Assembly (NCBI GenBank): GCA_008828725.1
Contig: MEHQ01000481.1
Coordinates: 854,876-918,875, forward strand
DNA from: Saccharina japonica
Lineage: Eukaryota > Sar > Phaeophyceae > Laminariales > Laminariaceae
Direction of reading: 5' to 3'
DNA: 64,000 nt
The position numbers were made by a program, and so were the translations under genes. The notes under the pieces were generated by a model. That model was not told where the DNA came from, did no database searches, and saw nothing but the letters and a program-made list of their open reading frames with translations. Positions 1 through 10,457 of the stretch are shown in pieces. Within the stretch, counting starts at the first letter, position 1. The number at the start of each line of letters is the position of its first letter.

Positions 1-1463
1 CATCATTTATAAAGGAATCGGCCGTTGTTACTCCCAGATTCTGGGAGCATGTGACTGGCGTTTGCAACATTTCACATTTCACAGATGCTCCCAGTACCTG
101 GAAGTAGTTTTAGAGTATTTTCAAGAAAACATACTTGAGGTACTTTGTTTACTCGCAGTATTTCGAGGTTCTGTACTGCGGATACCGCCTGATACTCCCA
201 AGTATTTCGGAGTTCGATACTGCGGGTACTGCTGGTACTCGGGGTTCTGTACTGATCACACTCCCGTATTTAGGCCGCCATTACTCTCAATTATTTTCTC
301 AGTACGTACTCGGAGTACGAAATGTACTTGATACTCTGAGTGCAATCGGGAGTATGAAGTACACTGGGAGCATCTGCGGAAGGTTTTATATGAAAATATC
401 ATCAGCCAGTGTCTCAGTGGGACAGGGCCTCTGAGGTTCAATCCTCGGCAGTTTCATAATCGAATGTTGTATGGGTAACCGTTCTCCAGCATCGCAGCAA
501 GGCGGGTTTGTTTGCTGTCTATCCCCGGGTTTCAAACGTGGGCGTTACTGTCACGGTCGCTGCGTGGGAATGGGAGAACACACTATTGTAGTTTCAGACC
601 AAAGCCTCTCATGCATTACTCGTATGATAGCACACCCCTTGTTAACACACCCTGTAGCACACCCCCCTGCATTATTGCCCGGGGTCGGTTGACACTCCTT
701 AGCAATCCAAGATACCGCTTGCACACCCCCTCGTTACCACACCCCCTCGTTAGCACCCCCCCCCAGCTTCGGGGCTCCCGTGCATGGTGCTGGTCACCCG
801 GGGTACGTTAGATAGCACACCCCCCTACAAAAGCATACCCGGTGATAATATTTTCTAAGGTTACCAAAATGTATCACCGGGGTGCGCTTTCATGCGTGTT
901 ATTTACGCTAGTACCCGGGGGCTGTGACTATTCATTGCTGCGGTGATGTTGTGATGCTGGTGCTGTTGGTGCTGTTGGTGCTGTTGGTGCTGTGGCATGG
1001 TTGCGAGTGCTGCTGGCTTGGACTACCGTAAGGACTGCAAAGACCATGCATACAAATACTAAATTAGCTGTCTTACTACAGCATTAGAGCGTGCCAGGTA
1101 GCGAAGTATCTGCTTGTTGTTTGCTGTGTGCTGTGTGCTGTGTGCTGCGTCAATCGTGAAGTGGGAGTGGAGGCGTCCCCCCGTACCGGCACGGCTAACG
1201 AGCGTGCGTATCGACAGTATCGGCAGTCGGGCGGGTTGATCTGTGATGCTGTCGTCTGTCGTCAAGTCATCAACCATATTTCCAGCACCTGGTATACTAT
1301 ACAGTATACTATTTCAGTAGCTCACTTACCAGCTACCTGGTACCTGATACTAAAATAGCAAAAACGTACCGGTACTAAATACTGAGTACGACTACTCGTA
1401 CGTACCCAAAGGTATTTATACGCACTGAATCATACCTGCACAATACTATCAACAATGGACTTG
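1..1463. other. No gene seen; diffuse repeats
   Basis: I recognise no coding exon or RNA gene here. From about 60 to 370 there are loosely repeated phrases around TACTGCGG and TACTCGG. From about 630 to 830 the sequence is C-rich, with the phrase GCACACCCCC repeated irregularly. Open frames here are under 115 codons and show no family motif. Confidence 0.5.
946..1001. repeat. TGCTGTTGG-type microsatellite
   Basis: The 9-base phrase GGTGCTGTT is repeated about four times in a row, with degenerate copies on both sides. It is simple sequence with no sign of a coding role. Confidence 0.7.
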
Positions 1464-2128
1464 TTAATAGAGATTTAGTATAGTCGTGGAGATGCCGGTG
1501 GGTTTGACTCTCGCTCCGTTTTTCTGCTCTATCAAAGTGTCAAAGCGCCGCCGAGTTTCAGCGCCGAGTTTTCTGAGTGTTGGACATAATATTTTTTGTA
1601 CCACAGGTGCAGTATACCATACACGCCGGCACACATTGCTGGCTTTTACAACGATTGCTTTATGATACTGCTGCTGTATACCCGACCCGGGTAAAGGTGT
1701 ATGGCGCCCGCCGAGATTCAGCGCCGAGTTTCCCAAGTGTTGGAAACATTAAAAATTGTGGCACATACACCATACACGCCCGTACACCTCGCTGGCTTTA
1801 CAGCGAACATGCTTTTGTGATCCTGCTGCTGTATACAGTACTGGTATACAGCAGCAGGATCACAAAAACATGTCGCACCTTACCCGGGTCGGGTATACAG
1901 CAGCATACAGCAACATAATCAACAAAACATTTTCGCTGTAAAGCCAGCATGTGTGCCGGCGTGTTATCATATATCTGGTACATTTTTTTTAATATTTCCA
2001 ACACTCGGAAAACTCGGCGCTGAATCTCAGCGGCGCTGTGATACTTCGATAGAGCAGACAGACGGACCGAGAGTCAAATCAAACTCACCGCATCTCCGCG
2101 GCTGTTTATATACTAAATTTCTATTATT
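1464..2128. repeat. Complex foldback repeat with a perfect central palindrome
   Basis: The outer ends are inverted copies of each other (AATAGAGATTTAGTATA on the left, its near-complement on the right). Inside, a unit of about 140-160 bases begins near GCCGAGTTTCAGCGCCGAG and ends near GCTGTATACCCGACCCGGG. It occurs twice in + orientation (about 1535-1695 and 1708-1845) and once inverted (about 1850-2060). At the centre, 1813-1836 and 1844-1867 are perfect 24-base inverted arms around a 7-base spacer. No transposase frame is visible. It looks like a non-autonomous foldback element or a nested set of them. No clear target duplication was found. Confidence 0.7.
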
Positions 2129-2199
2129 CATATCACGTTATACGTGTACATACCCTTGGGTAGTCGTGTTCAGTATTTGTTGACAGTACGCCACACACC

Positions 2200-2275
2200 C
2201 TACCCCGGTATACAGCAGCAGCATCATAAAGCATTCGCTGTAAAACCAGCGATGTGTGCCGGCGCAGAAAGCAAA
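2200..2275 (-). repeat. Partial copy of the foldback unit
   Basis: The phrases CCCGGTATACAGCAGCAGC, GCATTCGCTGTAAA and GATGTGTGCCGGCG match the inverted copy of the unit in the 1464-2128 repeat. This is a fourth, truncated unit just outside the main structure. Confidence 0.6.
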
Positions 2276-3146
2276 AGACGGCTTGGACGGGTTTTTTGTG
2301 TCGTCGCAATAGGGCTCATACAGGTGCAACAACAGCAGTGCAACATCGCAACATCATGTATTAATATTAATAGTAGTAATACGAGTAGTGGCCTGGAGAC
2401 TGAAGAGGGTCTCCTGAGGGTCTCCACTCTCGTGGACCGTATAACATACCGGTACCTCGTACCCTGGTACCCTGATACATGGTAGTTGTCACACCAGGCG
2501 TCCTGGCATTTAGGATATACGGTAGTACTCTGTACAGAACAACAACAAAGGTGCTTCTGTATGATACTTTGTATGCACTCTGCCGTATATACACGGCACG
2601 TACGTAGTCCAGGGGGTTGCGGCTTGCAGCTGTCTGACCTCTGAACGGCTGAACCGTTTCCATCCAGTAGCATCCGTTGGAGCGTATGGTACACCATACG
2701 AGAGCGCTCGTGAAAGCATTCGTGGATGGATGGATGCATTGGCGGAGTGTCGGTGTTTCTGTTTGCCCATTTCACCATCTCCGCTGAGTGCCCATCATAC
2801 GCAGACCAGACCATGAGGCCTGCGAGGCGGCTGGCCAGATTAACTCTCGATTGCAGGTATTGATATGTGTATTTCTCACCACTTGGGCAGATTACCTAGA
2901 GGTCTATTATTAATAATAGGTTACAGAGGTATTGTTGTTTGTTGTTTGGTTCCGGTGAGCGTAACGTCTTTCCATAGTTGGTATTAATAGGTTTACGTGC
3001 TGGGGATTATACGTTATACGCGAAAGGGCTGTTGTGTTTTGAGTTTTCATTTTCAGTTTGCGGTGGGACCTACAGGTGCAGCGATCAACGCGTTTGACAA
3101 GCGCGGTCCCTAATCGTCTACATGCTATACGATATACAAGCGCTAT
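2276..3146. other. No gene supported
   Basis: A 196-codon open frame on the - strand ends inside this stretch, but it runs through the foldback unit and low-complexity Cys/Leu runs and shows no recognisable domain. I do not call it a gene. Otherwise this is anonymous sequence. Confidence 0.45.
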
Positions 3147-3380
3147 TTTTGTTTCCTTCTTTTTATCTTCATCCCATTTGTTGTCTTCTCCCTTCTTTAT
3201 CTTGCCCCCTCCCTTTTCATGGTCATAGTCGTGACTCAGATTCGGGGTCAGCTATAATATTAGTCGAAGGCTCTTCTCCCCGCGTTGCATTTTTTTCGCC
3301 AGAAGGGTTCGGGAAGGGTAGCACTGTTAGGGTCGCTTCCTGTCCTGCTGTCTTCCCTCGTCTGTGAATAAACTTCGACC
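3147..3380 (-). mobile_element. Degenerate SINE fragment (tRNA-headed SINE family)
   Basis: Read on the - strand it keeps family landmarks in order: a CGAGGGAAG core word, a degraded middle, CTGAGTCACGACTATGACC, and an AAATGGGATGAAG-type tail into A-rich sequence. The tRNA-like head is not recognisable. It is the most diverged copy in the window. Confidence 0.6.
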
Positions 3381-3495
3381 CGTCAAGCTTGATTTCCCCT
3401 GGCGTTATGCGAGTTGTGCAACATTCGCAGAAATGACACACACCCAAATGGGCCAGTTTTGTTTTTCTAAGCGATTTATCCTAAAATTCGCTTTA

Positions 3496-3583
3496 TTAAC
3501 CCCTTAAGAACTGGTCCCACGAATTTGGGGACGAACTACTTGGAATTAGTGTGGGACATTTTGTTCAGTTCTGAATGGGTTAA
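3496..3583 (+). mobile_element. 88-bp MITE, copy 1
   Basis: The element starts TTAACCCCTTAAGAACTG and ends CAGTTCTGAATGGGTTAA, so its ends are inverted repeats. Reversed, it aligns over its full 88 bases with 30683-30770; both share the core ACTACTTGGAATTAGTGTGG. It is too short to code and is a miniature inverted-repeat element. Confidence 0.8.
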
Positions 3584-4023
3584 GTACTCTAAAATCTGTA
3601 CTTTGTACTTTGAGAAATGAGATACGATAGAGGTAGCACATCTTGCTGAATTGCTTTCTGTATGATCGGACTCCTTAATCCTAAATTGTGGGACTCTCAT
3701 TCTCGTGTTGTTATCGTTTTCATAGTATAGTATAGTTACTGTAAAGCATGGGATAGTTCATCGGGTAGCACTTTTGTTTTCCTCCAAAATCAGTATTTAG
3801 ACTACTGCAGGTATAGAGGTATGGAGCTCCTCAATTGAAGAGCTCAGAAAAATCATGGGGCACCTCTATCGTAGCATGCGTCAAATCACATAGAACGCAT
3901 ATTCGAGAAAACACAAAACACTGGTCCGGTATTCGAAAAAAAACTGCGAGAAGTTCAAGTATTCACACCAAAGTTGGGGCGTGAAGGCACGCCTTATCCC
4001 TTTTATATGTTCGGTTTGCACAT

Positions 4024-4326
4024 TTTTTCCGGTTCTTTTTTTCCATCCCATTTATTATCTTCGCCTTTCGTTTCTCTCTCCCTCTTTAGTCACTGAGTAA
4101 GTTCCTCTCTTCTCCCTCCCCACTACGGTGCGTGCCTCGCATTTTTTATCGCGATAATATTTCAGCACGTTCTTCCCTCGTCGACTCGATCGATTTGTGC
4201 TTAGCCAAGCTATAGTAGGCCGTCTCCACAATTGGATGTCATTTGATAATAAAAATCTGCATACGGAGACTCGAACCCTCGACCTCAAACTTAGCAGTCT
4301 TCGCTCGCTGGACAACCGGGGCGACC
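4024..4326 (-). mobile_element. SINE, near full length, with tRNA-like head
   Basis: On the - strand it begins with a tRNA-like head (CGGTCGCCCCGGTTGTCCAG, then a box-B word GGGTTCGAGTCTC). It continues through the family body (CGAGGGAAG, TATCGCGATAAAAAA-type words, GGGGAGGGAGAAGAG) and ends in GATAATAAATGGGATGG plus an A-rich tail. The polymerase III internal promoter boxes and the A tail are SINE hallmarks. There are no block insertions in this copy. Confidence 0.85.
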
Positions 4327-6391
4327 GATTCTGGTGTACATAAAATAAATTTCTCAGTCTAAGTTCAGGTATTAAAGTGATTTTGACTCCAAAAGGGGTA
4401 ATTACTTACAGTAAGTACCTGGTATACTCGAAGAACGCTGTCCAAAGCTAAAATGGCGATTAAATTATCGGTGATGGGTGACACGGAAGAAAGCAGCGAG
4501 CAGCCCCTGCCCGTGCTGCTGAGGTGGGGGTTGTTTGCTTCATAGCAATTTTTACACTTTTACGATGGAAGGTCATCTCTGACATGCACACACCGCTGGA
4601 ACTACTATTGGTCGTGGTGCTGCGCGCCCCCTCTAGACAGTTGGCAACTCCGTAGCACCTGCCATGGTTTTGATCGTTGCTTGTTGCTTGTTGCACGTTA
4701 CGTTACATCTGGGTTAGGGTTAGCGTTGGTATCATGCTACGCGTACATAGCGTGTCGTACATTTCGTTGAGATGCTTTTACGATGCTTAGCTCACCGGTA
4801 TCACCACCTAAAACCCAGCAGCGCCAATTGGGTACCTGGTACATTTCATATGATTTGTTGTTGTTGTTGTTGCTGTTGTTCTGGCATTAACTCGTGCCCA
4901 AGATATGTACCAGGTATGCCAATATATTCATGCGTGTGGGCGACAACTGTGAATGATGAATGACAAATGACGGTTTTGTCGCCCCTTTTAGCCGTTTTCG
5001 CCGTTTTACGATGCCGTTCTAGCCATTTTAGGGGTAACAGTCGCACACCACCTACCTCTTACCTCTGGGTAGATATTATAATACTACGTAGTAGCCAGGA
5101 GTGGTACCGCAGCGCGCTGAAGAGTGCACTTTTGGATGTGTAAAGTAGGGTATACTGGTATATAGGGTATATCTACGAGTATACCCACTCTGGCGGACGG
5201 ACAACCGGGTGCCTACCCGAGCAGACGATACTCACAGCACACGATAGTAACCGGAGCCACCAGGTTTGGTACTCGGGTACCCCAGAGTATGTATGATATT
5301 GAGTACCTGATATGTATGTACTGGGTATATTCCATACCAAACACACCCTTGCTATCCTGCGCGATTAGCTAGTATTAACCTATTAACAGTATTAGTATTT
5401 GTAGAAAACGTTTGAAGTATACGCTTAGTAGCATTTCCCAATGTCCTGTCCAGTGGAGCAAATCCCCTCTTACGGCAATCGTCAATATCAGCATAGCCCT
5501 ATCATATGTAGGAGTACTATTATAGGAGATTCGGCTTTGAAGCGTTTTGCTTCTGACTACGGCACGATCGGCACAGCAAGCGTGTTCCCAGTCCAAAAGG
5601 TATTGGCTCATTTATTTGGTCGTGTATCGCATATATAGTCATACCGCAGGGTCTTTCCGTTCCGACTGAACGTTTCGAAACCTTTTTTTCTTTTTTCATA
5701 TGTTCCTAATAGCAGCACTTTGAGTGTTCTCCCCAGACAGATGGCCATTTTTGGCCACCGGCAGCATCAGCACCGCTGTCGGAAATTCGGCTGTATCATA
5801 TGTAGCTTTTTTTTTTCGTATCGGCGCGATCGGCACAGGCGGGTGCCAAGCCGAAAAATATAAAAACTGGCTTCCTCGTGTATCATATCATGATGATACT
5901 CATGATCATCATCATCATGTGATGCGTGCCGCCCGACATATCCATCTCGAGTCAATGGTCAATGTTGATGTTTGCCTTTTAATGTACAGTTATTACATAT
6001 TAATATTAATAGTAATAGAACTCTGAAGTGGGACATGCCTGGTATATACAGCATACCTGAATAACACATGCATACGATATTCATATTATATACATGTGTA
6101 GGATAGTCTCTGGGCACTGCTCGTAACAACGCGCTCCAATTTCGGACAGATGCCTGGTACGTACATGTATGTGTACTTCTACCGTTTCTGAAATAGGAAA
6201 ATATTGAACGAACTGTAAACTCGTTTTCTGGTCGATGTTACCTGCCCCTTTACTATTAATAGCCCGGTGGCCGGTGGCTACAATTTTTCTTTCTCGTACG
6301 TAGCTTTGAAGAACTGTACTGCCTGTTTCTGACATGGAACACTAGAACATATATCATATGTACATAACTACTGTTAGGGGTGCTAATTTGT
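4327..6391. other. No gene supported; simple repeats
   Basis: A (TTG)n tract lies near 4856-4880, and short palindromic words such as TACCTGGTA occur near 4410, 4830 and 4903. Segments near 5450-5640 and 5755-5890 look like diverged copies of one another (shared CACGATCGGCACAG and TCGTGTATC words). No exon was recognised. Confidence 0.45.
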
Positions 6392-6899
6392 GCTTAGGCT
6401 GTTTCTTAGGGAAGTTCGATTGTTTCAGTTCGATTGTTTTTTTCGGCCATTTATTGATGTTTTTGACCCGGAACGCCGTCGAAAGGGTCGTGCGCTTCTC
6501 GGAATGCATTTCCCTTCCATCCCACAGGTATCCAACGCAAAAATCCGCTTCTCTATCGAAGCAGTTTGAAATATCCAGCTTTTTCTCATATCGAACAATA
6601 GACATCAAATACAATTTGAAGGTACTTCCGAGTCAGAAATTACGGAATTTTTGAATAGTTTGTGCTTCTGGAATGTTATTTGTTGGATATTATTCGAAAT
6701 GCCACATACCTCAAGAACTTGAAAATGCTTCGATGGAGACGCGTTTTTTTGCGTTGGATACCTCTGAGATGTTGGGCGCACTCATCCCGAGAAGCGCACG
6801 GCCGATTAGCCCGCGTTCCCGGTCAAAAACATCAATAATGGGCTGAAAAAAACAAATCGAACTGAAACAAATCGAACTTCCTTAAGAAACAGCCTTAGC
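6392..6899. mobile_element. 508-bp foldback element
   Basis: The left arm (GCTTAGGCTGTTTCTTAGG, then two GTTCGATT words and GTATCCAACGCAAAAA) is repeated inverted on the right (ending CTTAAGAAACAGCCTTAGC). The arms are roughly 200 bases with moderate divergence, and the centre is near 6648. No transposase frame is present and no clear target duplication is visible. The left flank (GGGTGCTAATTTGTG) matches, inverted, a phrase at 8281-8300, so the element sits beside another repeat. Confidence 0.75.
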
Positions 6900-7353
6900 G
6901 ACCAAGAAAAACAGCGACATCGACCAGAAAAAAAAAAATCCCCGCCAAAAGCCGACGCCTCCACCCACCGTACAATTACTTGATTAAGAAAAAAAAATTC
7001 CGGAATATTCACGAGCATAGCGCGGGAGATCGCGCATGAATATTGAACTGAAAGTTCGTGTACGTCTCCAGATCTAATACGCCTACATGCTGCTGAGGTT
7101 TAATTTTACATTGGAGAAAAAACAAAGGTGAAATCGCCGAAACACCGGCTGTTTTGGGGGTATTTCGAAGTAATGTAGGCAAATAAATGTCGCCATCATG
7201 AGTTACAATAGGTGAAAAAACCTCGGCACCAGGATGATTGGGTTATGTACCATCTAGTAAAACAAACCCCGCTTTATTTTATTACGTTGGAGCTGAGGGC
7301 TAGGTCTTCAAAAATAGGATAATATGGGCAATAAACGAAAGGGAAAAGCTTCG

Positions 7354-7583
7354 CATTGATTCATATATAGCCGACCTCTTCGAGCAAGCAGGGGATAATA
7401 TATACCTACCAGGTACCAGGTATATTGTTTTGTATACAAAATGTCGTATGAAATATATGATACGTGTTTTCGTCTAAATAGGCGTTGTTGTTCTCACATT
7501 GATTCATATATAGCCGACCTCTTCGAGCAAGCAGGGGATAATACATACCTACCAGGTACCAGGTACCTGGTATATTATTTTGT
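7354..7583 (+). repeat. Direct duplication, copies 143 bp apart
   Basis: The phrase CATTGATTCATATATAGCC and the following 70 or so bases, through ACCTACCAGGTACCAGGTA and TTTTGTATAC, occur at 7354 and again at 7497. The second copy has an extra ACCTGGTA word. The similarity is near perfect, so the duplication is recent. Confidence 0.8.
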
Positions 7584-7681
7584 ATACGTGAAGCTTGTGT
7601 CACTCATCGAGAAAAAGACAACAGGTGGTTTGCAAACAATATGTGAAGGGTGAAGGGTGCTCCATCTCCTGCGCTGCCCGC

Positions 7682-7719
7682 CGCTGCTGCTGCTGCTGCT
7701 GTCGCTGCTGCTGCTGCGG
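7682..7719. repeat. (CTG)n microsatellite
   Basis: About a dozen CTG triplets with one TCG interruption. The complementary CAG reading gives a Gln-rich frame, but no exon context was found. Confidence 0.9.
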
Positions 7720-8106
7720 CCTACTGCAGCGGCTCCCATAATGAATGAACGTTTGTTGTGAACGGAAGTATGCAATGAATGGAGCAGGGAGATTTGCTCT
7801 TCTTGCACGATCATGTGAAGTTTGCTCGCACAAAAAATCTCGTGAGTTTAATATACCGAGGTATATTGTTGTATTCACTCTCCAACCCAGAAACAACCGC
7901 AATATGGAGGACATGCAGCACACAGCCTACAGTAGGCGGAGACAATAAATGCGCTCCTCATCTGGAGGACGGTTGTTGAGGTCTCTGCGCTGCTTGCCGA
8001 GGAGGACGGTTGTTGAGGGCTCGGTGCTGATGGCATCTCGCCCGCAGGCTCCGCGATCGACATGTTGGGGCCGCGTGTACAGCGCGCTTACTGCTGCTGT
8101 TTCAGG

Positions 8107-8148
8107 CAGCAGCAGCAGCAGCAAACAGCAACAGCAGCAGCAGCAGTA
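8107..8148. repeat. (CAG)n microsatellite
   Basis: CAG triplets interrupted by AAACAGCAA. Simple sequence. Confidence 0.9.
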
Positions 8149-8376
8149 AGCGACTCCCGTCGAACTATTCAGCCTATTCTATTGATGTGTGTGACATTCC
8201 GCTACGTTTTGATTGGTTCATCGATGATGTATTATATCAAACTCCGAACGGCCAAAAAACACTTTTTTCGCCCCAAAAAACACAAATTAGCAACCCTAAC
8301 TGTAATAACTGTAAACTCGTTCGGGCTGGTCGATGTTACTGGCCTCTTTATTCGCCCGGTGGCTATATACTAGATA

Positions 8377-9134
8377 CAGGCTGGTTCAGGCATATCACCC
8401 AAAATTCATTCAGTGGCGCATGTCCACGCCGTTTTTTGGAGTTAGACCCTGAAATTTGGCACACGTGTTTTGTGCGCCCTACCCGAGACTTTAACGGATG
8501 GGTTTTTTTTTTTTTTTTTTTTTCGTCAGATATTGCTTGTTTTGTATTTTTTTGGGAAATTTGGGTCTTAAGAGAGATCCAAAATTTCCGGCGAAAAAAA
8601 AAAAAAAAAAAAACCCCATTCGTAAAAGGCTCGGGTAGGGCGCATAAAACACGTGTACCAAATTTCAGGGTCTATCTCCAAAAAACGGCGTGGACATTTG
8701 GACTTTTATGCGGTAAAAGTGCAAAAATAGGCGTCGCCTCGTAGTTACTTAGTTTTAGTATATAATCGATTTTGGGCGTTAAATATGACTTAATATGATC
8801 ATACGCAGTCAGATTTTCGAATATTTGCGTGAAACTTTGTACAAACATGCCTTAGACCACCTGGAAGCGGCTCGTTCAGAAAAAAAATGGGGGAAAACAG
8901 GTTTTCCTACGGAAACGCCTGACTATTGTTGACCACTTTGAAGGCCTGTGATCGGCCGGGCCACATTTTCGGCGGTAGCGCCAGTTCTAGGTCCTTGAAC
9001 AAAAAACTGGCGACGTCACCCTCTTCCACTGTTTATGGCGGTCAGTATGATACCAAATATGTGACATTGGAGTTGCTATTGCATGCGGCATTCGTGACTG
9101 ACGAAATTTTGGGTGATATGCCTGAACCAGCTCG
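8377..9134. mobile_element. Mariner-like MITE flanked by TA
   Basis: A 27-base perfect inverted repeat lies at 8380-8406 and 9105-9131 (it begins GCTGGTTCAGGCATATCACC), and the match extends with two mismatches outward to a TA at each end (8375-8376 and 9135-9136). TA duplication is the signature of Tc1/mariner insertion. A second, inner inverted pair (about 8421-8505 and 8600-8700) is separated by a long T run and a long A run. No intact transposase or DD(D/E) frame was seen, so I call it non-autonomous. Its flanks look like parts of the repeat also found at 38690-38880. Confidence 0.75.
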
Positions 9135-9184
9135 TACGTACTTTATTTCTTCCTCGTACATAACTTTTAAGAGCTTTTTATGTT

Positions 9185-9380
9185 CTTCGTTCTTAACCGG
9201 TGGCTATATACTAGATACTCGTATATGTTATATACCTGGTATATGATATGTACGAGTATTATAGTAGCTGGTATATACGAGGAACACACGCGCCTGCTGT
9301 GTGTCCTCTTTTCAGCTTACCACACCCCCCCCGGGATTTGAAGCCAACCGCAATCCCGAAGGGGAACCTTGTATACCGTA
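9185..9380 (+). repeat. Dispersed repeat (copy at 38690-38880)
   Basis: Shared phrases in the same order are CGGTGGCTATATACTAG/CGGTGGCCGTGGCTACG, CGAGGAACACACG, TTTTCAGCTTACCACACC/TTTTCGGCTTGCGACACC, GGGATTTGAAG and CAATCCCGAAG.GGAACCTTGTA. GGGATTTGAAGCC resembles the complement of a tRNA T-arm, so this could be another polymerase III-derived repeat; that is inference only. Confidence 0.6.
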
Positions 9381-9690
9381 TATATAATACCTGGTAGTAG
9401 GCATGTATACATATAGCTGTCGTAGAAGCTGGATGTACGCACTGCTTGTGATAACAAGGCTCGAGCGTCTGTCACACACACATTTTTGAGACACGTCTCT
9501 TACTACAACCAGGTACCAGGTATGTATGTAGATATGTAGAGTGCCTGGTATTACATAAAGATAGTATAGCTGTCGCTAGGAACTCGCGCAGCAGGATATT
9601 AGTAACTGTCGTCAACTTGTGTGCATTAGTGGGGAAAAAAACAGGAAAAAACGTCGACGACGTGCCCCGAGAACCCCCTCTGCCCTCCCT

Positions 9691-9753
9691 TCAGGCGGTA
9701 CACGCGTATGATGGCGCAGACTAGGATCACGGGTTCGAAACCGTGTTGACCAC
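9691..9753 (+). other. tRNA-like remnant
   Basis: GATGGCGCAG resembles a box A, and CACGGGTTCGAAACCGTG forms a proper T-arm stem-loop with the box-B consensus, followed by a T run. The spacing between the boxes is much too short for a functional tRNA, so this is a deleted tRNA-like or SINE-head remnant. Confidence 0.4.
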
Positions 9754-9821
9754 GTTTTTTTCGCCGTTAGAGATGCAGTGCGTTTACTATAGAAGTAAAT
9801 AAAAACTGGATGTTCACATCG

Positions 9822-9898
9822 ACTTGGACGTGTAGGGTAACAGATAGTGCAGATGCTTCTCATCACAAAGGTCATCGTTTCGAAACCTGTGTACGACT
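9822..9898 (+). other. Second tRNA-like remnant
   Basis: The phrase GTGTAGGGTAACAGATAG could be a box A and D-arm. GGTCATCGTTTCGAAACC could be the T-arm with box B, at a normal spacing from it, and a T-rich stretch follows. The anticodon arm does not pair cleanly and I cannot assign an isotype. It is more likely a polymerase III-derived pseudogene than a working tRNA. Confidence 0.35.
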
Positions 9899-10457
9899 AA
9901 AATTTTATTTTTTTTATGTGAGAGTGCAACGAATTAGACAAATAAAATTATGAGAATATGTTGGATAACCACGTAGTAGACGAATAACATTATGAGAATT
10001 TGATGAAAAGTGCCGACGGAAAAGTGCAGACAGATTCAACTGTTTGATCAAGTAAAAAAACGGTCGACGCTTTCTCGCAAGGGGTCCCTATCACGAGAGA
10101 CTTGGTCAAGATTAGAAACTCGCATTCGCTCGTAATAAAGCGGTGAGTGTTGTCTTCACATTAAACCCGTTCTTTCTACCCAACTATTACGTAAGTACAC
10201 CCAGTGTCTGGCCTGATTCCTGACCCTAGAGAGATACCAGTACAAATTATGTGGTCACGTGGTCACAGACTGTGAGGCAAGAGAAAAACCAAAACAAAAT
10301 AAACGCAAATGAATGGGTAAAGCAGAGTGTGTTTTAAATATATACAAAGGGGTGTATGCAATGCTTGTGGCGATAAGGCTCCGATTTCTGACAAATGCGC
10401 GTCATATAAACCTGGTATATACTTCTGTACATATTGTATGATGCGCATTTTCGGCAG

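Noticed and set aside
365..460. Possible tRNA around GAGGTTCAATCCTC
   Set aside because: The T-arm does not pair with a standard 7-base loop, and no acceptor or D-arm partner is found.
2224..2814. 196-codon - strand frame
   Set aside because: Crosses a foldback unit copy and Cys/Leu low-complexity runs; no motif and no codon bias.
5767..5955. Asp/His-rich frames around ATC repeats
   Set aside because: Short simple sequence; no coding signal.
8187..8744. 185-codon + frame
   Set aside because: Spans the end of the mariner-like MITE including a long T run coding poly-Phe and an A run coding poly-Lys.
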